From positions 66,033,985-66,097,984 of the forward strand of contig OY735211.1 in the NCBI GenBank assembly GCA_963457665.1: a DNA stretch of 64,000 nucleotides, given 5' to 3'. Made by a program: the position numbers and the translations under genes. Below are positions 1 through 9,540 of the stretch, piece by piece; within the stretch, counting starts at the first letter, position 1; each line of letters begins with the position of its first letter. The stretch comes from Thysanoteuthis rhombus (taxonomy: Eukaryota; Mollusca; Cephalopoda; Oegopsida; Thysanoteuthidae). A model generated the notes under the pieces. It did not search any database and had not been told where the DNA came from. It saw only the letters and a list, made by a program, of their open reading frames with translations.

Positions 1-92
1 GATAATGTAAAAGTCGGCTCCCACGGCAGCTCTGCACTTTGCTGACTTTTGATTGGTCAGAAAATAACACAAAACACAAGTTTTGAAAATAT
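1..92 (+). promoter_or_regulatory. Histone H2A/H2B-type shared promoter, copy 1
   Basis: This ~90-bp block contains AAGTCGGCTC, ACGGCAGCTCTG, an inverted CCAAT (ATTGG at 52-56) and the stretch AGAAAATAACACAAAA. It recurs on the opposite strand at 1507-1590 with only a few changes. Here it lies ~110 bp upstream of a decayed H2A start. The other copy lies just upstream of a decayed H2B start on its other side. That geometry matches the divergent H2A/H2B promoter known from many metazoan histone clusters, so the H2B partner of this copy would lie left of the window. The promoter role is inferred from conservation and position. Confidence 0.5.
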
Positions 93-200
93 GAGCGCTA
101 AAATGTCAGCTGGTGTCAGGAGCCTACTGTTGAGCCTATTCAAACTTGGTGTCAGGACGCTCCCACTTATCATCTCATTGTACATTATACCTACAAAAAG

Positions 201-341
201 ATGTCATGGCGTGGTAAGGGAGGGAAATTAACGGGGAAAAGTAAGACTCACTGATCCCATGCGACCTTGTCCGTTGTAATCAACCGTTTTCTTCGCAAAG
301 GCAACTATGCCCCCAGCTACTACATTTTAGAGAAAGAAAAC
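201..341 (+). pseudogene. Histone H2A pseudogene (N-terminal part)
   Basis: Translation from the ATG at 201 gives MSWRGKGGKLTGKSKTH, then a stop (252-254), then SHATLSVVINRFLRKGNYAP in the same frame. This follows canonical H2A (SGRGKGGKAKGKAKTR, ... VHRFLRKGNYAERV) almost residue by residue, with one to two residues lost in the middle. Similarity ends after the NYA motif, before the acidic-patch helices, so only about the first 40 of ~125 residues remain. The copy is dead: it has an early stop, is 3' truncated and lacks the rest of the histone fold. The promoter-like block at 1-92 is correctly placed for it. Confidence 0.8.
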
Positions 342-1040
342 CCCGGTGTATCGGAGTAAAAGTTTCACTTTGACATTCTATTTTAAAAACTTGAAAATAA
401 AACAAAGTGTTGCCAATTGATATTTGGGGGCTATTCCCTGTAAAATGAAATACAATACTAACATTATATTTTTTTATACATAGAGATTACAAAAATATTT
501 CAAATAATTATAATAAGAAGAAAAATATCAATTTACAATATCTTATGTCTACTTATTTCTTTGTTTGTGTTTCATTGGAAGCTATTTTACAAATATGGAA
601 TTACAGAAGCCAAATGAAATACTCTTTGTTTAATACTAAACTGATTGAGAGTTTTTTTTAGACGCATTCTTGATACATCCAAAATGATATCTTTCGAGAT
701 TTATTATTGTTAACATAAGTAAAGATTTTCAACTCGAATCATAGAAAATAATGTTTCCTTTTGCCACCGTATTACAGTAGTCGACGGAGTGTTGACAAAC
801 TGTATGGTAGATTAACTACACCTCATTAGTGCATAATGTTTGACGTCTCGTCGATAAAATGTAAATATTGACTTGAAGCAATTCAATTCTAAGTTAAGAT
901 TTATAATGATTTCATTTTCTATAGACGAAAAAACTTAGACATTTTTCTTTCAAGCTAAAATTTTGGAAAGAAAAATTTGAAAAAAAAAATTGTTTATGAA
1001 ATAAAGCGTCGAAAAATGAGTGTTTGGATAGGTCTATATA
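342..1040. other. AT-rich DNA without recognisable gene
   Basis: About 700 bases between the H2A remnant and the 3' flank of the first H4 remnant. The stretch is AT-rich, with frequent stops in all frames. I see no repeat or RNA structure here. It may be an insertion that separated the H2A remnant from its original 3' end. Confidence 0.5.
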
Positions 1041-1054
1041 TCAGATAAACATTT

Positions 1055-1118
1055 TACTGCTTATCTTGTAGAGATTGGAAAAAGACTTCATAGAAATTTG
1101 GTGGCCCTGAAAAGGGCC
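1055..1118 (-). terminator. Histone mRNA 3' stem-loop and downstream element (H4 remnant 1)
   Basis: Read on the minus strand, 1118-1103 is GGCCCTTTTCAGGGCC, a perfect replication-dependent histone 3' stem-loop (6-bp stem, 4-base loop) with the usual AAC before and ACCA after it. About 35 bases further downstream (1072-1060) lies CTACAAGATAAG, a plausible U7 snRNA-binding downstream element. It sits ~47 bases past the stop of the H4 remnant at 1165-1378. A second partial copy of the stem arm (AGGGCCGTTTAGAGA) lies at ~1136-1150, so the site suffered a small tandem duplication. Confidence 0.85.
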
Positions 1119-1164
1119 GTTTAGAGAAAATAAAAAGGGCCGTTTAGAGACAATATTTCAATAT

Positions 1165-1378
1165 TTAACCGCCCAGGCCACACAGAATTTCTGATATTTT
1201 TCTTGCGTGCATCGAACAAATCCACGAAGCTGACATACTCTCTTTCGGCTTGCTCGGCAATGGAGACGGCATCACAGATAACTTTCTCTCGGTAAATTCT
1301 AAACAGTCGATTTCCTTCGTATTCGACAATAGATGTACGCTGGACACGAACTTTGCGAGAATGACGGCGTGTAAGAGG
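1165..1378 (-). pseudogene. Histone H4 pseudogene 1 (C-terminal half)
   Basis: On the minus strand one frame reads VQRTSIVEYEGNR ... VICDAVSIAEQAERE, aligning with H4 VKRISGLIYEETR ... [15 protein letters not shown]. A frame change then follows, and the other frame ends in CGLGG plus stop, matching the H4 end YGFGG. The N-terminal tail and first helix are missing: the copy stops near 1378, where the plus strand carries a stray histone stem-loop (1417). The 3' stem-loop at 1103-1118 is intact, so the terminator outlived the coding sequence. It is clearly non-functional. Confidence 0.75.
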
Positions 1379-1416
1379 CTTGCAGTTGAACTTGTATTAA
1401 AATATTGTCTCAGAAT

Positions 1417-1478
1417 GGCCCTTTTTAGGGTTAGCCACTTTCTACGAACTATCTAATCAGCATCTACAAGATATGCAG
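1417..1478 (+). terminator. Stray histone 3' stem-loop on the plus strand
   Basis: Plus strand 1417-1436 reads GGCCCTTTTTAGGG followed by TTAGCCACT, a slightly decayed histone stem-loop. Then comes CATCTACAAGATATGC (1461-1476), matching the downstream elements behind the two minus-strand H4 copies. No recognisable plus-strand histone ending lies directly upstream. The H2A remnant at 201 is the only upstream candidate and is ~1.1 kb away. The site abuts the truncated 5' side of H4 remnant 1, suggesting a rearrangement between histone genes in opposite orientation. Confidence 0.6.
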
Positions 1479-1506
1479 TGGAATAAGTTAATTTTTTTTT
1501 AATCGT

Positions 1507-1590
1507 TTTTCAAAACTTGCCTTTTGTGTTATTTTCTGACCGAAGTCAAAAATCAACAGAGCTGCCGTGAGAGCCGACTTCTACATAATC
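1507..1590 (-). promoter_or_regulatory. Histone H2A/H2B-type shared promoter, copy 2 (inverted)
   Basis: The minus strand of this block matches 1-92 closely (GTCGGCTCTCACGGCAGCTC, CAGAAAATAACACAAAA, GCAAGTTTTGAAAA). Its H2B-facing end lies 28 bases before the H2B remnant start at 1618 on the plus strand. The H2A expected on the other side is absent and replaced by the stray stem-loop. The CCAAT of copy 1 is degraded here (CCGAAG). Confidence 0.5.
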
Positions 1591-1617
1591 AACATTATTC
1601 CTATCACACAAACTACG

Positions 1618-1735
1618 ATGACCCCTTGAATTATTTCGAAAGGTGTTAAGAAGGCCAACAAGACAAAATCTGAAGGTGCTGGTGATGGTAAGAAAAGAAA
1701 ATAAGACGAAAGAAAAATTACTCCATTTTGAAGTC
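1618..1735 (+). pseudogene. Histone H2B pseudogene (N-terminal tail)
   Basis: From the ATG at 1618 the frame reads MTP, a stop, then IISKGVKKANK, TKSEGAGDGKKRK and another stop. Canonical invertebrate H2B begins MPPKVSSKGAKKAGKAK ... GDKKRKRKRRESYS, so the alignment is essentially ungapped up to the basic KKRK patch. The DNA after ~1735 runs straight into sequence homologous to the 3' flank of the H4 copies (TTAGATAAACGTTC), so the histone-fold part of H2B was removed by a rearrangement. It has two in-frame stops and no fold domain. Confidence 0.7.
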
Positions 1736-1769
1736 ACAATGTAATATGTAGACATATTAGATAAACGTT

Positions 1770-1834
1770 CTACTGCATTTCTTGTAAGAAGTGAATAAAC
1801 TTTTCCTAGAAAGTGGGTGGCCCTAAAGAGGGCC
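1770..1834 (-). terminator. Histone mRNA 3' stem-loop and downstream element (H4-like ORF)
   Basis: On the minus strand, 1834-1819 reads GGCCCTCTTTAGGGCC: a perfect 6-bp stem with loop CTTT, flanked by AAC and ACC. The loop departs from the usual TTTC/TTTT by a first-position C. Downstream lies TTACAAGAAATGCAG (~1787-1773), matching the U7-type element of the other H4 copy. It begins 24 bases after the stop of the ORF at 1858-2133. Confidence 0.8.
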
Positions 1835-1857
1835 GTTTAGTGACAATATTTCAATGT

Positions 1858-2133
1858 CTAACCTCCCAATCCGAAGAAAGCTCTTCCATTTTTCTTGAGT
1901 GCATAGTCAACATCCATTATGGTGATAGTTTCCTTGTTGGTCAGCACAGCGTGAGAGATGATATCATGGACAACCATTGTAATGTAAATCTCGACCTGAT
2001 GGGTCGCCTCGTATTCTGGATCAAATTTACACTGATCACCACATCTACAAGCCAAACCGTTGGTAGCAGGCTTGCTGTCATTATTGTCAAACTGACAATC
2101 ACCATTTACGCTTCCTTCTCCACGTTTAGACAT
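1858..2133 (-). pseudogene. Divergent histone H4-like ORF, still open (H4 copy 2)
   Basis: A 91-residue frame starts MSKRGEGS (H4: MSGRGKGG) and ends TITIMDVDYALKKNGRAFF + GLGG (H4: [19 protein letters not shown] + GFGG). Over the last 45 residues about one third are identical. The core of the tail and helix 1, including the KRHRKVLRDN patch, is lost, making it ~12 residues short of the normal 103. There are no internal stops. It keeps an upstream TATA region (2186-2258) and a downstream histone stem-loop (1819-1834). The loss of DNA-contact residues argues for a decaying gene; the open frame with both control elements leaves a rapidly evolving H4 variant as the alternative. The segment AVLT, replacing TEHA, is shared with H4 copy 3. 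Confidence 0.65.
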
Positions 2134-2185
2134 GATGAGGGAGTCAAGCTTCTAGTCATCTGGGGTGTTCGAATGGATGAAGTAT

Positions 2186-2258
2186 ATCTATTTATACAGC
2201 TTTGTTCGGACGTAGTAGTAAGCATGTCACGTGGTAGGAAGGGTGATCTAATGACCCA
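2186..2258 (-). promoter_or_regulatory. H4-type promoter of the H4-like ORF
   Basis: Minus strand, upstream of the start at 2133: GGTCATTAGATCACC (2256-2242), CTACTACGTC, then AAAGCTGTATAAATA with the TATA box at 2196-2189, ~57 bases before the ATG. The same three blocks in the same order precede H4 copy 3 at 3929-4006. Such co-conservation between two otherwise diverged loci supports a real promoter. Confidence 0.6.
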
Positions 2259-2300
2259 TGAATATACACTGGACAATTGAGCACGCTTTTTGTAAACCAA

Positions 2301-3890
2301 CTGGTTTATACATTAGAAAAAATACCAACCATGCATATGAAACCCTAAAACATTGTTAATATAGTAATGTTATTTTGAGATTTTTATCTATTTTTGGAAA
2401 TCTATCAGATTCTAAAAATAGCTTTCATTAACTTTTTTTTCATTATCTTTCATTTTCAGAGCAATGATACTATAGTACATATACAAAGGTAATCCGACAG
2501 TTTAACGATGTAAAAACAAAAAAAGTGTAAATAATAACAAAGTAAGAAAAAACAAATAAGCAAATATGAAAACTATCTATCAGGAATTATGAATAATTTA
2601 TTAAAATAGTTTCAAGATATTATCTAATATACATATTGATTATTAACAACTGAAATCAAATAAATGAGAGAATATTTCTTGTTGTGATTATTTCGCCAGA
2701 AAAATTCAAGCATTAATGATGGGAAAAAATTCTCAGTTGTGCCTAATTCTTGTTGTAATTTTCAAGAGTATTTGTAAATGTCTCATCATAATTAGAGTCT
2801 ACTAAATCAGCACAGAAATTACATGTTTTAAAAAATTATATTCTGACCTTAAAAATGCAAGTACATTTTATAACATTTATTCATCGAATATAATTTCGGT
2901 ATAATATGAGCATTTTCCAATACATATGTTTTTAATTTTACCCTGCAAAACAGATTATCAAATTGAAATATAAAAATAATTTTCTGTGTGTCTCTATTTT
3001 TATTTTTTCAAAATTTCAATATTACAAATTATACAATGTCTTAGGCGTTTTCTTCTTGCTCAGTCATTGGAGGTCAGCGAAGTTTTCCTTGCTTTCATGA
3101 AAAAAACAGTTAACCTGATAAAGTGGTAATCGTGGCTTTTATAATAATTTCGAGGCAGTTTGGAATGGAATCATTTTGTTTTGTTTTGCTTTCTTTGGGG
3201 AAAAAAACATTGGAAAACTGCAAAGTTGTTGACTGGTAGGGTTTAGTTTTAAAATATTGCAATTATAAGTTTATTAATTAATTCATTCAACAAAAGTCTT
3301 CAACGTTACTTATTTGGGGTAAGCTGAGTCCCGAATTCTGATTTCAAGAAGTTAAAAATTTAAAAAAAAGCAATCACGTCCCTTCCCAAAACTACTTTCT
3401 TGTTTTGATTTTATTTCACTTATATTTTTAGATTGCATTGAATTATCTTTCAATCACGGAAATATTGTAAAATTCGTTTCCATTCATAATTCAAAAGAAG
3501 GCTAATTTCGACCAGTTCTTTGAACCAATACATGATATATACTTCGGATTGATATTAAAGATTTAAATGAATATTCTAACCGGAAAAGTCTTGAAAATAA
3601 TCTAAAATATTTGGGAAATCTTGGAAGCCTTCTCACCACTTTTCATTGTGTCTTTTTGAAATTTTACTTCATGAGAGAAAATCTTCCCAACACACTATTT
3701 AATGAGCAACCTCTCAATGACACCATACCCCCAAAATGATCAATAATGAAATATATAATGATTTTATGATTATTCTAATACTTCAATCGCTGAAACAACA
3801 TATTTTATATAATCAAATATCATAAAATATAATTGCAATTAAACAAATGTCAGAATATATCTTTGAAAATAAAACTATTGTGTTTGGTGC
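2301..3890. other. AT-rich DNA without recognisable gene
   Basis: About 1.6 kb of strongly AT-rich sequence between the two H4 promoter regions. It has many homopolymer runs, no frame above background, and no repeat or RNA gene that I recognise. Confidence 0.5.
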
Positions 3891-3928
3891 TTGTTCCGTG
3901 GGTCATAATGACGATGACAATTTCCATC

Positions 3929-4006
3929 GGTCATTGAATCACCTTTTCTATTAAGTGAGGTGTTCCCTACTACGTCTGCATATTCAAATATCAAAGCTGT
4001 ATAAAG
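3929..4006 (+). promoter_or_regulatory. H4-type promoter of H4 pseudogene 3
   Basis: Contains GGTCATTGAATCACC (3929-3943), CTACTACGTC (3967-3976) and AAAGCTGTATAAA (3993-4005), ~50 bases before the ATG at 4052. The order and wording match the minus-strand promoter at 2186-2258, with different spacer lengths. Confidence 0.6.
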
Positions 4007-4051
4007 TGATATCATCAATCTATTCAGACACTTCAGCTACAAGCATTCATC

Positions 4052-4272
4052 ATGTCTCCGAGTGCAAAACAATTGGGAAAAGGAGGCAACAAGCGTCACC
4101 CCAAGTCACACAGTCAGGGTATCACCAAGATTGCTACCCACCATCCAGCTAGCAAGGCTGCTACCAGGCGTATCTCTGGTCTAAACCACGTGTTGCCATC
4201 ACCTAAGCTGTACTGACAAAAAGAAACATTGTTACCCTAATGGATGTGGCCTGTGCAATGAACAGACAGGGC
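4052..4272 (+). pseudogene. Histone H4 pseudogene 3, cut off by the satellite array
   Basis: The start reads MSPSAKQLGKGGNKRH ... SQGITK ... RRISGL, matching H4 LGKGGAKRH, IQGITK and KRISGL. After RISGL an internal deletion removes IYEETRG through the middle helix. In another frame A-I-T-stop-AVLTKRNIVTLMDVACAM then NRQG follows, matching H4 [26 protein letters not shown]. The copy ends at the RQG codons: the next bases (GGCTTTTTC) are already the 190-bp satellite. It has one internal stop, a large internal deletion and no C-terminal GFGG. The shared AVLT with the ORF at 1858-2133 makes those two sister copies. Confidence 0.8.
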
Positions 4273-5990
4273 TTTTTCGGGCGTAGTTTGACGTGCTGAT
4301 TGCAACGGTACCATTGGATCGGGTGGATTTGATGTATTTTTCGATTCAGCCCAATTTGACTGAAATAGACAATATTGACCAAAAATGCATTTTTACCGCA
4401 CACATCGGTAAGCCATCAAAAATGGTCTTTTGAATGTCATTTTTACCTATCGATTTTATGGCTTTTTCTGGCGTAGTTTGACGTGCTGATTGCAACGGTA
4501 CCATCAGATCGGGTGGATTTTATATATTTTTCCGTTCAGCCCAATTTGATGGAAATAGCCAATATTGACCGAAAATGCATTTTTACCGCACACATCTGTA
4601 AGCTGTCAAAAATGGTCTTCTGAATGTCATTTTTACCTATCGATTTTATGGCTTTTTCTGGCGTAGTTTGACGTGCTGATTGCAACGGTACCATTGGATC
4701 GGGTGGATTTGATGTATTTTTCGATTCAGCCCAATTTGATGGAAATAGCCAATATTGACCAAAAATGCATTTTTACTGCACACATCTGTAAACTGTCAAA
4801 AATGGTCTTTTGAATGTCATTTTTACCTATCGATTTTATGGCTTTTTCTGGCGTACTTTGACGTGCTGATTGCAACGGTTCCATTGGATATGGTGGATTT
4901 GATGTATTTTTCGATTCGGCCCAATTTGATGGAAATAGCCAATATTGACAAAAAATGAATTTTTACCGCACACATCGGTAAGCCATCAAAAATGGTCTTT
5001 TGAATGTCATTTTTACCTATCGATTTTATGGCTTTTTCTGGCGTAGTTTGACGTGCTGATTGCAACGGTACCATCGGATCGGGTGGATTTTACATATTTT
5101 TCCGTTCAGCCCAATTTGATGGAAATAGCCAATATTGACCGAAAATGCATTTTTACCGCACACATCAGTAAGCTGTCCAAAATGATCTTCTGAATGTCAT
5201 CTTTACCTATCGATTTTACGGCTTTTTCTGGCGTAGTTTGACGTTCTAATTGCAATGGTACCATTGGATTGGGTGGATTTGATGTATTTTACGATTCAGA
5301 ACAATTAGATGGAAATGCACAATACTGACCGAAAATGCATTTTTACCGCACACATCAGTAAGCTGTCAAAAATGGTCTTTTGAATGTCTTTTTTACCGAT
5401 CGATTTTATGGCTTTTTCTGGCGTAGTTTGACGTGCTGATTGAAACAGTACCATTGGATATGGTGGATTTGATGTATTTGTCGATTCAGCCCATGTTAAA
5501 GAAAATATCCAATATTGACCAAAAATGCATTTTATATCGCATACGTCAGTAAGCTGTCAAAAATGGTCTTTTGAATGTCATTTTTACCTATCGATATTAT
5601 GGCCTTATCTGGGGTAGTTTGACGTGCTGATTGCAACAGTACCATTCGATTGGGTGGATTTGATGTATTTTTCGATTCAGCCAAATTTGATGAAAAAAGC
5701 CCCTATTGGTAAAGGAGGCACTTCCAGCACATACTTAAGTGAGCCGTGAAAAATGGTCTTTTGAATGTCATTTTTACCTATCGATTTTATGGCTTTTTCT
5801 GGCGTAGTTTAACGTGCTGATTGCAACGGTTCCATTGGATATGGTGGATTTGATGTATATTTCGATTCAGCCCATGTTGAAGAAAAAAGCCAATATTGAA
5901 CAAAATTCATTTTTACCGCACACATCAGTAAGCTTTCGAAAATGATCTTCTGAATGTCATCTTTACCTATCGATTTTAAGGCTTTTTCTG

Positions 5991-8900
5991 GCGTAGCTTG
6001 CCGTGCTGATTGCAACGGTACCATTAGATCGGGTGGATTTGATGTATTTTCCGATTCAGACCAATTTAATCAAATAGCCAATATTGACCGAAAATTCATT
6101 TTTACTGTACACATCAGTAAGCCATCAAAAATGGTCTTTTGAATGTCATTTTTACCTATCAATTTTATGGCTTTTTCTGGCGTAGTTTGACGTGCTGATT
6201 GCAACGGTACCTTTGGATCGGGTGGATTTGAGGTATTTTTCGATTCTGACCAATTTGATGGAAATAGCCAATATTGACTGAAAATGCATTTTTACCGCAC
6301 ACATCAGTAAGCTGTCAAAAATGGTCTTTTGAATGTCAGTTTTACCTATCAATTTTATGGCTTTTTCTGGCGTAGTTTGACGTGCTGATTGCAACGGTAC
6401 CATTGGATTGGGTGGATTTGATGCATTTTTTCGATTCAGACATATTTGATGGAAATAGCCAATATTGACCGGAAGTGCATTTTTACCGCACACATCAGTA
6501 AGCTGTCAAAAATGGTCTTTTGAATGTCATTTTTACCTATCGATATTATGGCCTTATCTGGGGTAGTTTGACGTGCTGATTGCAACAGTACCATTCGATT
6601 GGGTGGATTTGATGTATTTTTCGATTCAGCCAAATTTGATGAAAAAAGCCCCTATTGGTAAAGGAGGCACTTCCAGCACATACTTAAGTGAGCCGTGAAA
6701 AATGGTCTTTTGAATGTCATTTTTACCTATCGATTTTATGGCTTTTTCTGGCGTAGTTCAACGTGCTGATTGCAACGGTTCCATTGGATATGGTGGATTT
6801 GATGTAAATTTCGATTCAGCCCATGTTGAAGAAAAAAGCCAATATTGAACAAAAATGCATTTTTACCGCACACATCAGTAAGCTTTCGAAAATGATCTTC
6901 TGAATGTCATCTTTACCTATCGATTTTATGGCTTTTTCTGGCGTAGTTTGACGTGCTAATTGCAACGGTACCATTGGATTGGGTGGATCTGATGTATTTT
7001 TCGATTCATCCAAATTTGATGAAAATAGCCCCTATTAGTCGAGAAGGCACTTCCAGCACATACATAAGTGAGCCGTCAAAAATGGTCTTTTGAATGTCAT
7101 TTTTACCTGTCGATTTTATGGCTTTTTCTGGCGTAGTTTGACTTGCTGATTGCAACGGTACAATTGGATCGGGTGGATTTGATGTATTTTTCGATTCAGC
7201 CCAATTTGATGGAAATAGCTAATATTGAACGAAAATGCATTTTTACTGCACACATCAGTAAGCCGTGAAAAATGGTCTTTTGAATGTCATTTTTACCTAT
7301 CGATTTTATAGCTTTTTCTGGCGTAGTTTGACGTGCTGATTGCAACGGTACCATTGGATCGGGTTGATTTGATGTATTTTTCGATTCAGCCTAATTTGTT
7401 GAATATAACCCCCTTGGTCGAGAAGGCACTTCCAGCACATACATAACTGAGCCCTCAAAAATGGTATTTTTCAGGTTATTTTCACCGATCGATTTTATGG
7501 CTTTTTCTGGCGTAGCTTGCCGTGCTGATTGCAACGGTACCATTAGATCGGGTGGATTTGATGTATTTTCCGATTCAGACCAATTTAATCAAATAGCCAA
7601 TATTGACCGAAAATTCATTTTTACTGTACACATCAGTAAGCCATCAAAAATGGTCTTTTGAATGTCATTTTTACCTATCAATTTTATGGCTTTTTCTGGC
7701 GTAGTTTGACGTGCTGATTGCAACGGTACCTTTGGATCGGGTGGATTTGAGGTATTTTTCAATTCTGACCAATTTGATGGAAATAGCCAATATTGACTGA
7801 AAATGCATTTTTACCGCACACATCAGTAAGCTGTCAAAAATGGTCTTTTGAATGTCAGTTTTACCGATCAATTTTATGGCTTTTTCTGGCGTAGTTTGAC
7901 TTGCTGATTGCAACGGTACCATTGGATTGGGTGGATTTGATGCATTTTTCCGTTCAGCCCAATTTGATGGAAATAGCCAATATTGACCGGAAGTGCATTT
8001 TTACCGCACACATCAGTAAGCTGTCAAAAATGGTCTTTTGAATGTCATTTTTACCTATCGATATTATGGCCTTGTCTGGGGTAGTTTGACGTGCTGATTG
8101 CAACAGTACCATTCGATTGGGTGGATTTGATGTATTTTTCGATTCAGCCAAATTTGATGAAAAAAGCCCCTATTGGTAAAGGAGGCACTTCCAGCACATA
8201 CTTAAGTGAGCCGTGAAAAATGGTCTTTTGAATGTCATTTTTACCTATCGATTTTATGGCTTTTTCTGGCGTAGTTCAACGTGCTGATTGCAACGGTTCC
8301 ATTGGATATGGTGGATTTGATGTAAATTTCGATTCAGCCCATGTTGAAGAAAAAAGCCAATATTGAACAAAAATGCATTTTTACCGCACACATCAGTAAG
8401 CTTTCGAAAATGATCTTCTGAATGTCATCTTTACCTATCGATTTTATGGCTTTTTCTGGCGTAGTTTGACGTGCTAATTGCAACGGTACCATTGGATTGG
8501 GTGGATCTGATGTATTTTTCGATTCATCCAAATTTGAGAAAAATAGCCCCTATTAGTCGAGAAGGCACTTCCAGCACATACATAAGTGAGCCGTCAAAAA
8601 TGGTCTTTTGAATGTCATTTTTACCTATCGATTTTATGGCTTTTTCTGGCGTAGTTTGACTTGCTGATTGCAACGGTACAATTGGATCGGGTGGATTTGA
8701 TGTATTTTTCGATTCAGCCCAATTTGATGGAAATAGCTAATATTGAACGAAAATGCATTTTTACTGCACACATCAGTAAGCCGTGAAAAATGGTCTTTTG
8801 AATGTCATTTTTACCTATCGATTTTATAGCTTTTTCTGGCATGGTTTGACGTGCTGATTGCAACGGTACCATTGGATCGGGTTGATTTGATGTATTTTTC

Positions 8901-9540
8901 GATTCAGCCTAATTTGTTGAATATAACCCCCTTGGTCGAGAAGGCACTTCCAGCACATACATAACTGAGCCCTCAAAAATGGTATTTTTCAGGTTATTTT
9001 TACCGATCGATTTTATGGCTTTTTCTGGCGTAGCTTGCCGTGCTGATTGCAACGGTACCATTAGATCGGGTGGATTTGATGCATTTTCCGATTCAGACCA
9101 ATTTAATCAAATAGCCAATATTGACCGAAAATTCATTTTTACTGTACACATCAGTAAGCCATCAAAAATGGTCTTTTGAATGTCATTTTTACCTATCAAT
9201 TTTATGGATTTTTCTGGCGTAGTTTGACGTGCTGATTGCAACGGTACCTTTGGATCGGGTGGATTTGAGGTATTTTTCGATTCTGACCAATTTGATGGAA
9301 ATAGCCAATATTGACTGAAAATGCATTTTTACCGCACACATCAGTAAGCTGTCAAAAATGGTCTTTTGAATGTCAGTTTTACCTATCAATTTTATGGCTT
9401 TTTCTGGCGTAGTTTGACGCGCTGATTGCAACGGTACCATTGGATTGGGTGGATTTGATGCATTTTTTCGATTCAGACCAATTTGATGGAAATAGCCAAT
9501 ATTGACCGGAAGTGCATTTTTACCGCACACATCAGTAAGC
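5991..9540 (+). repeat. Higher-order repeat of 8 monomers (~1518 bp), 2.3 copies
   Basis: The marker GCGTAGCTTGCCGTGC recurs at 5991, 7510 and 9028, spacing 1519 and 1518. Following monomers repeat in the class order A A A B A B A B with the same private variants, e.g. TCGATATTATGGCC at 6540 and 8058. Copies are 5991-7509, 7510-9027 and a partial third from 9028 that loses similarity at ~9540. Upstream, a B-A pair at ~5591-5990 is a slightly older copy of the pair at 6540-6930. Confidence 0.85.
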
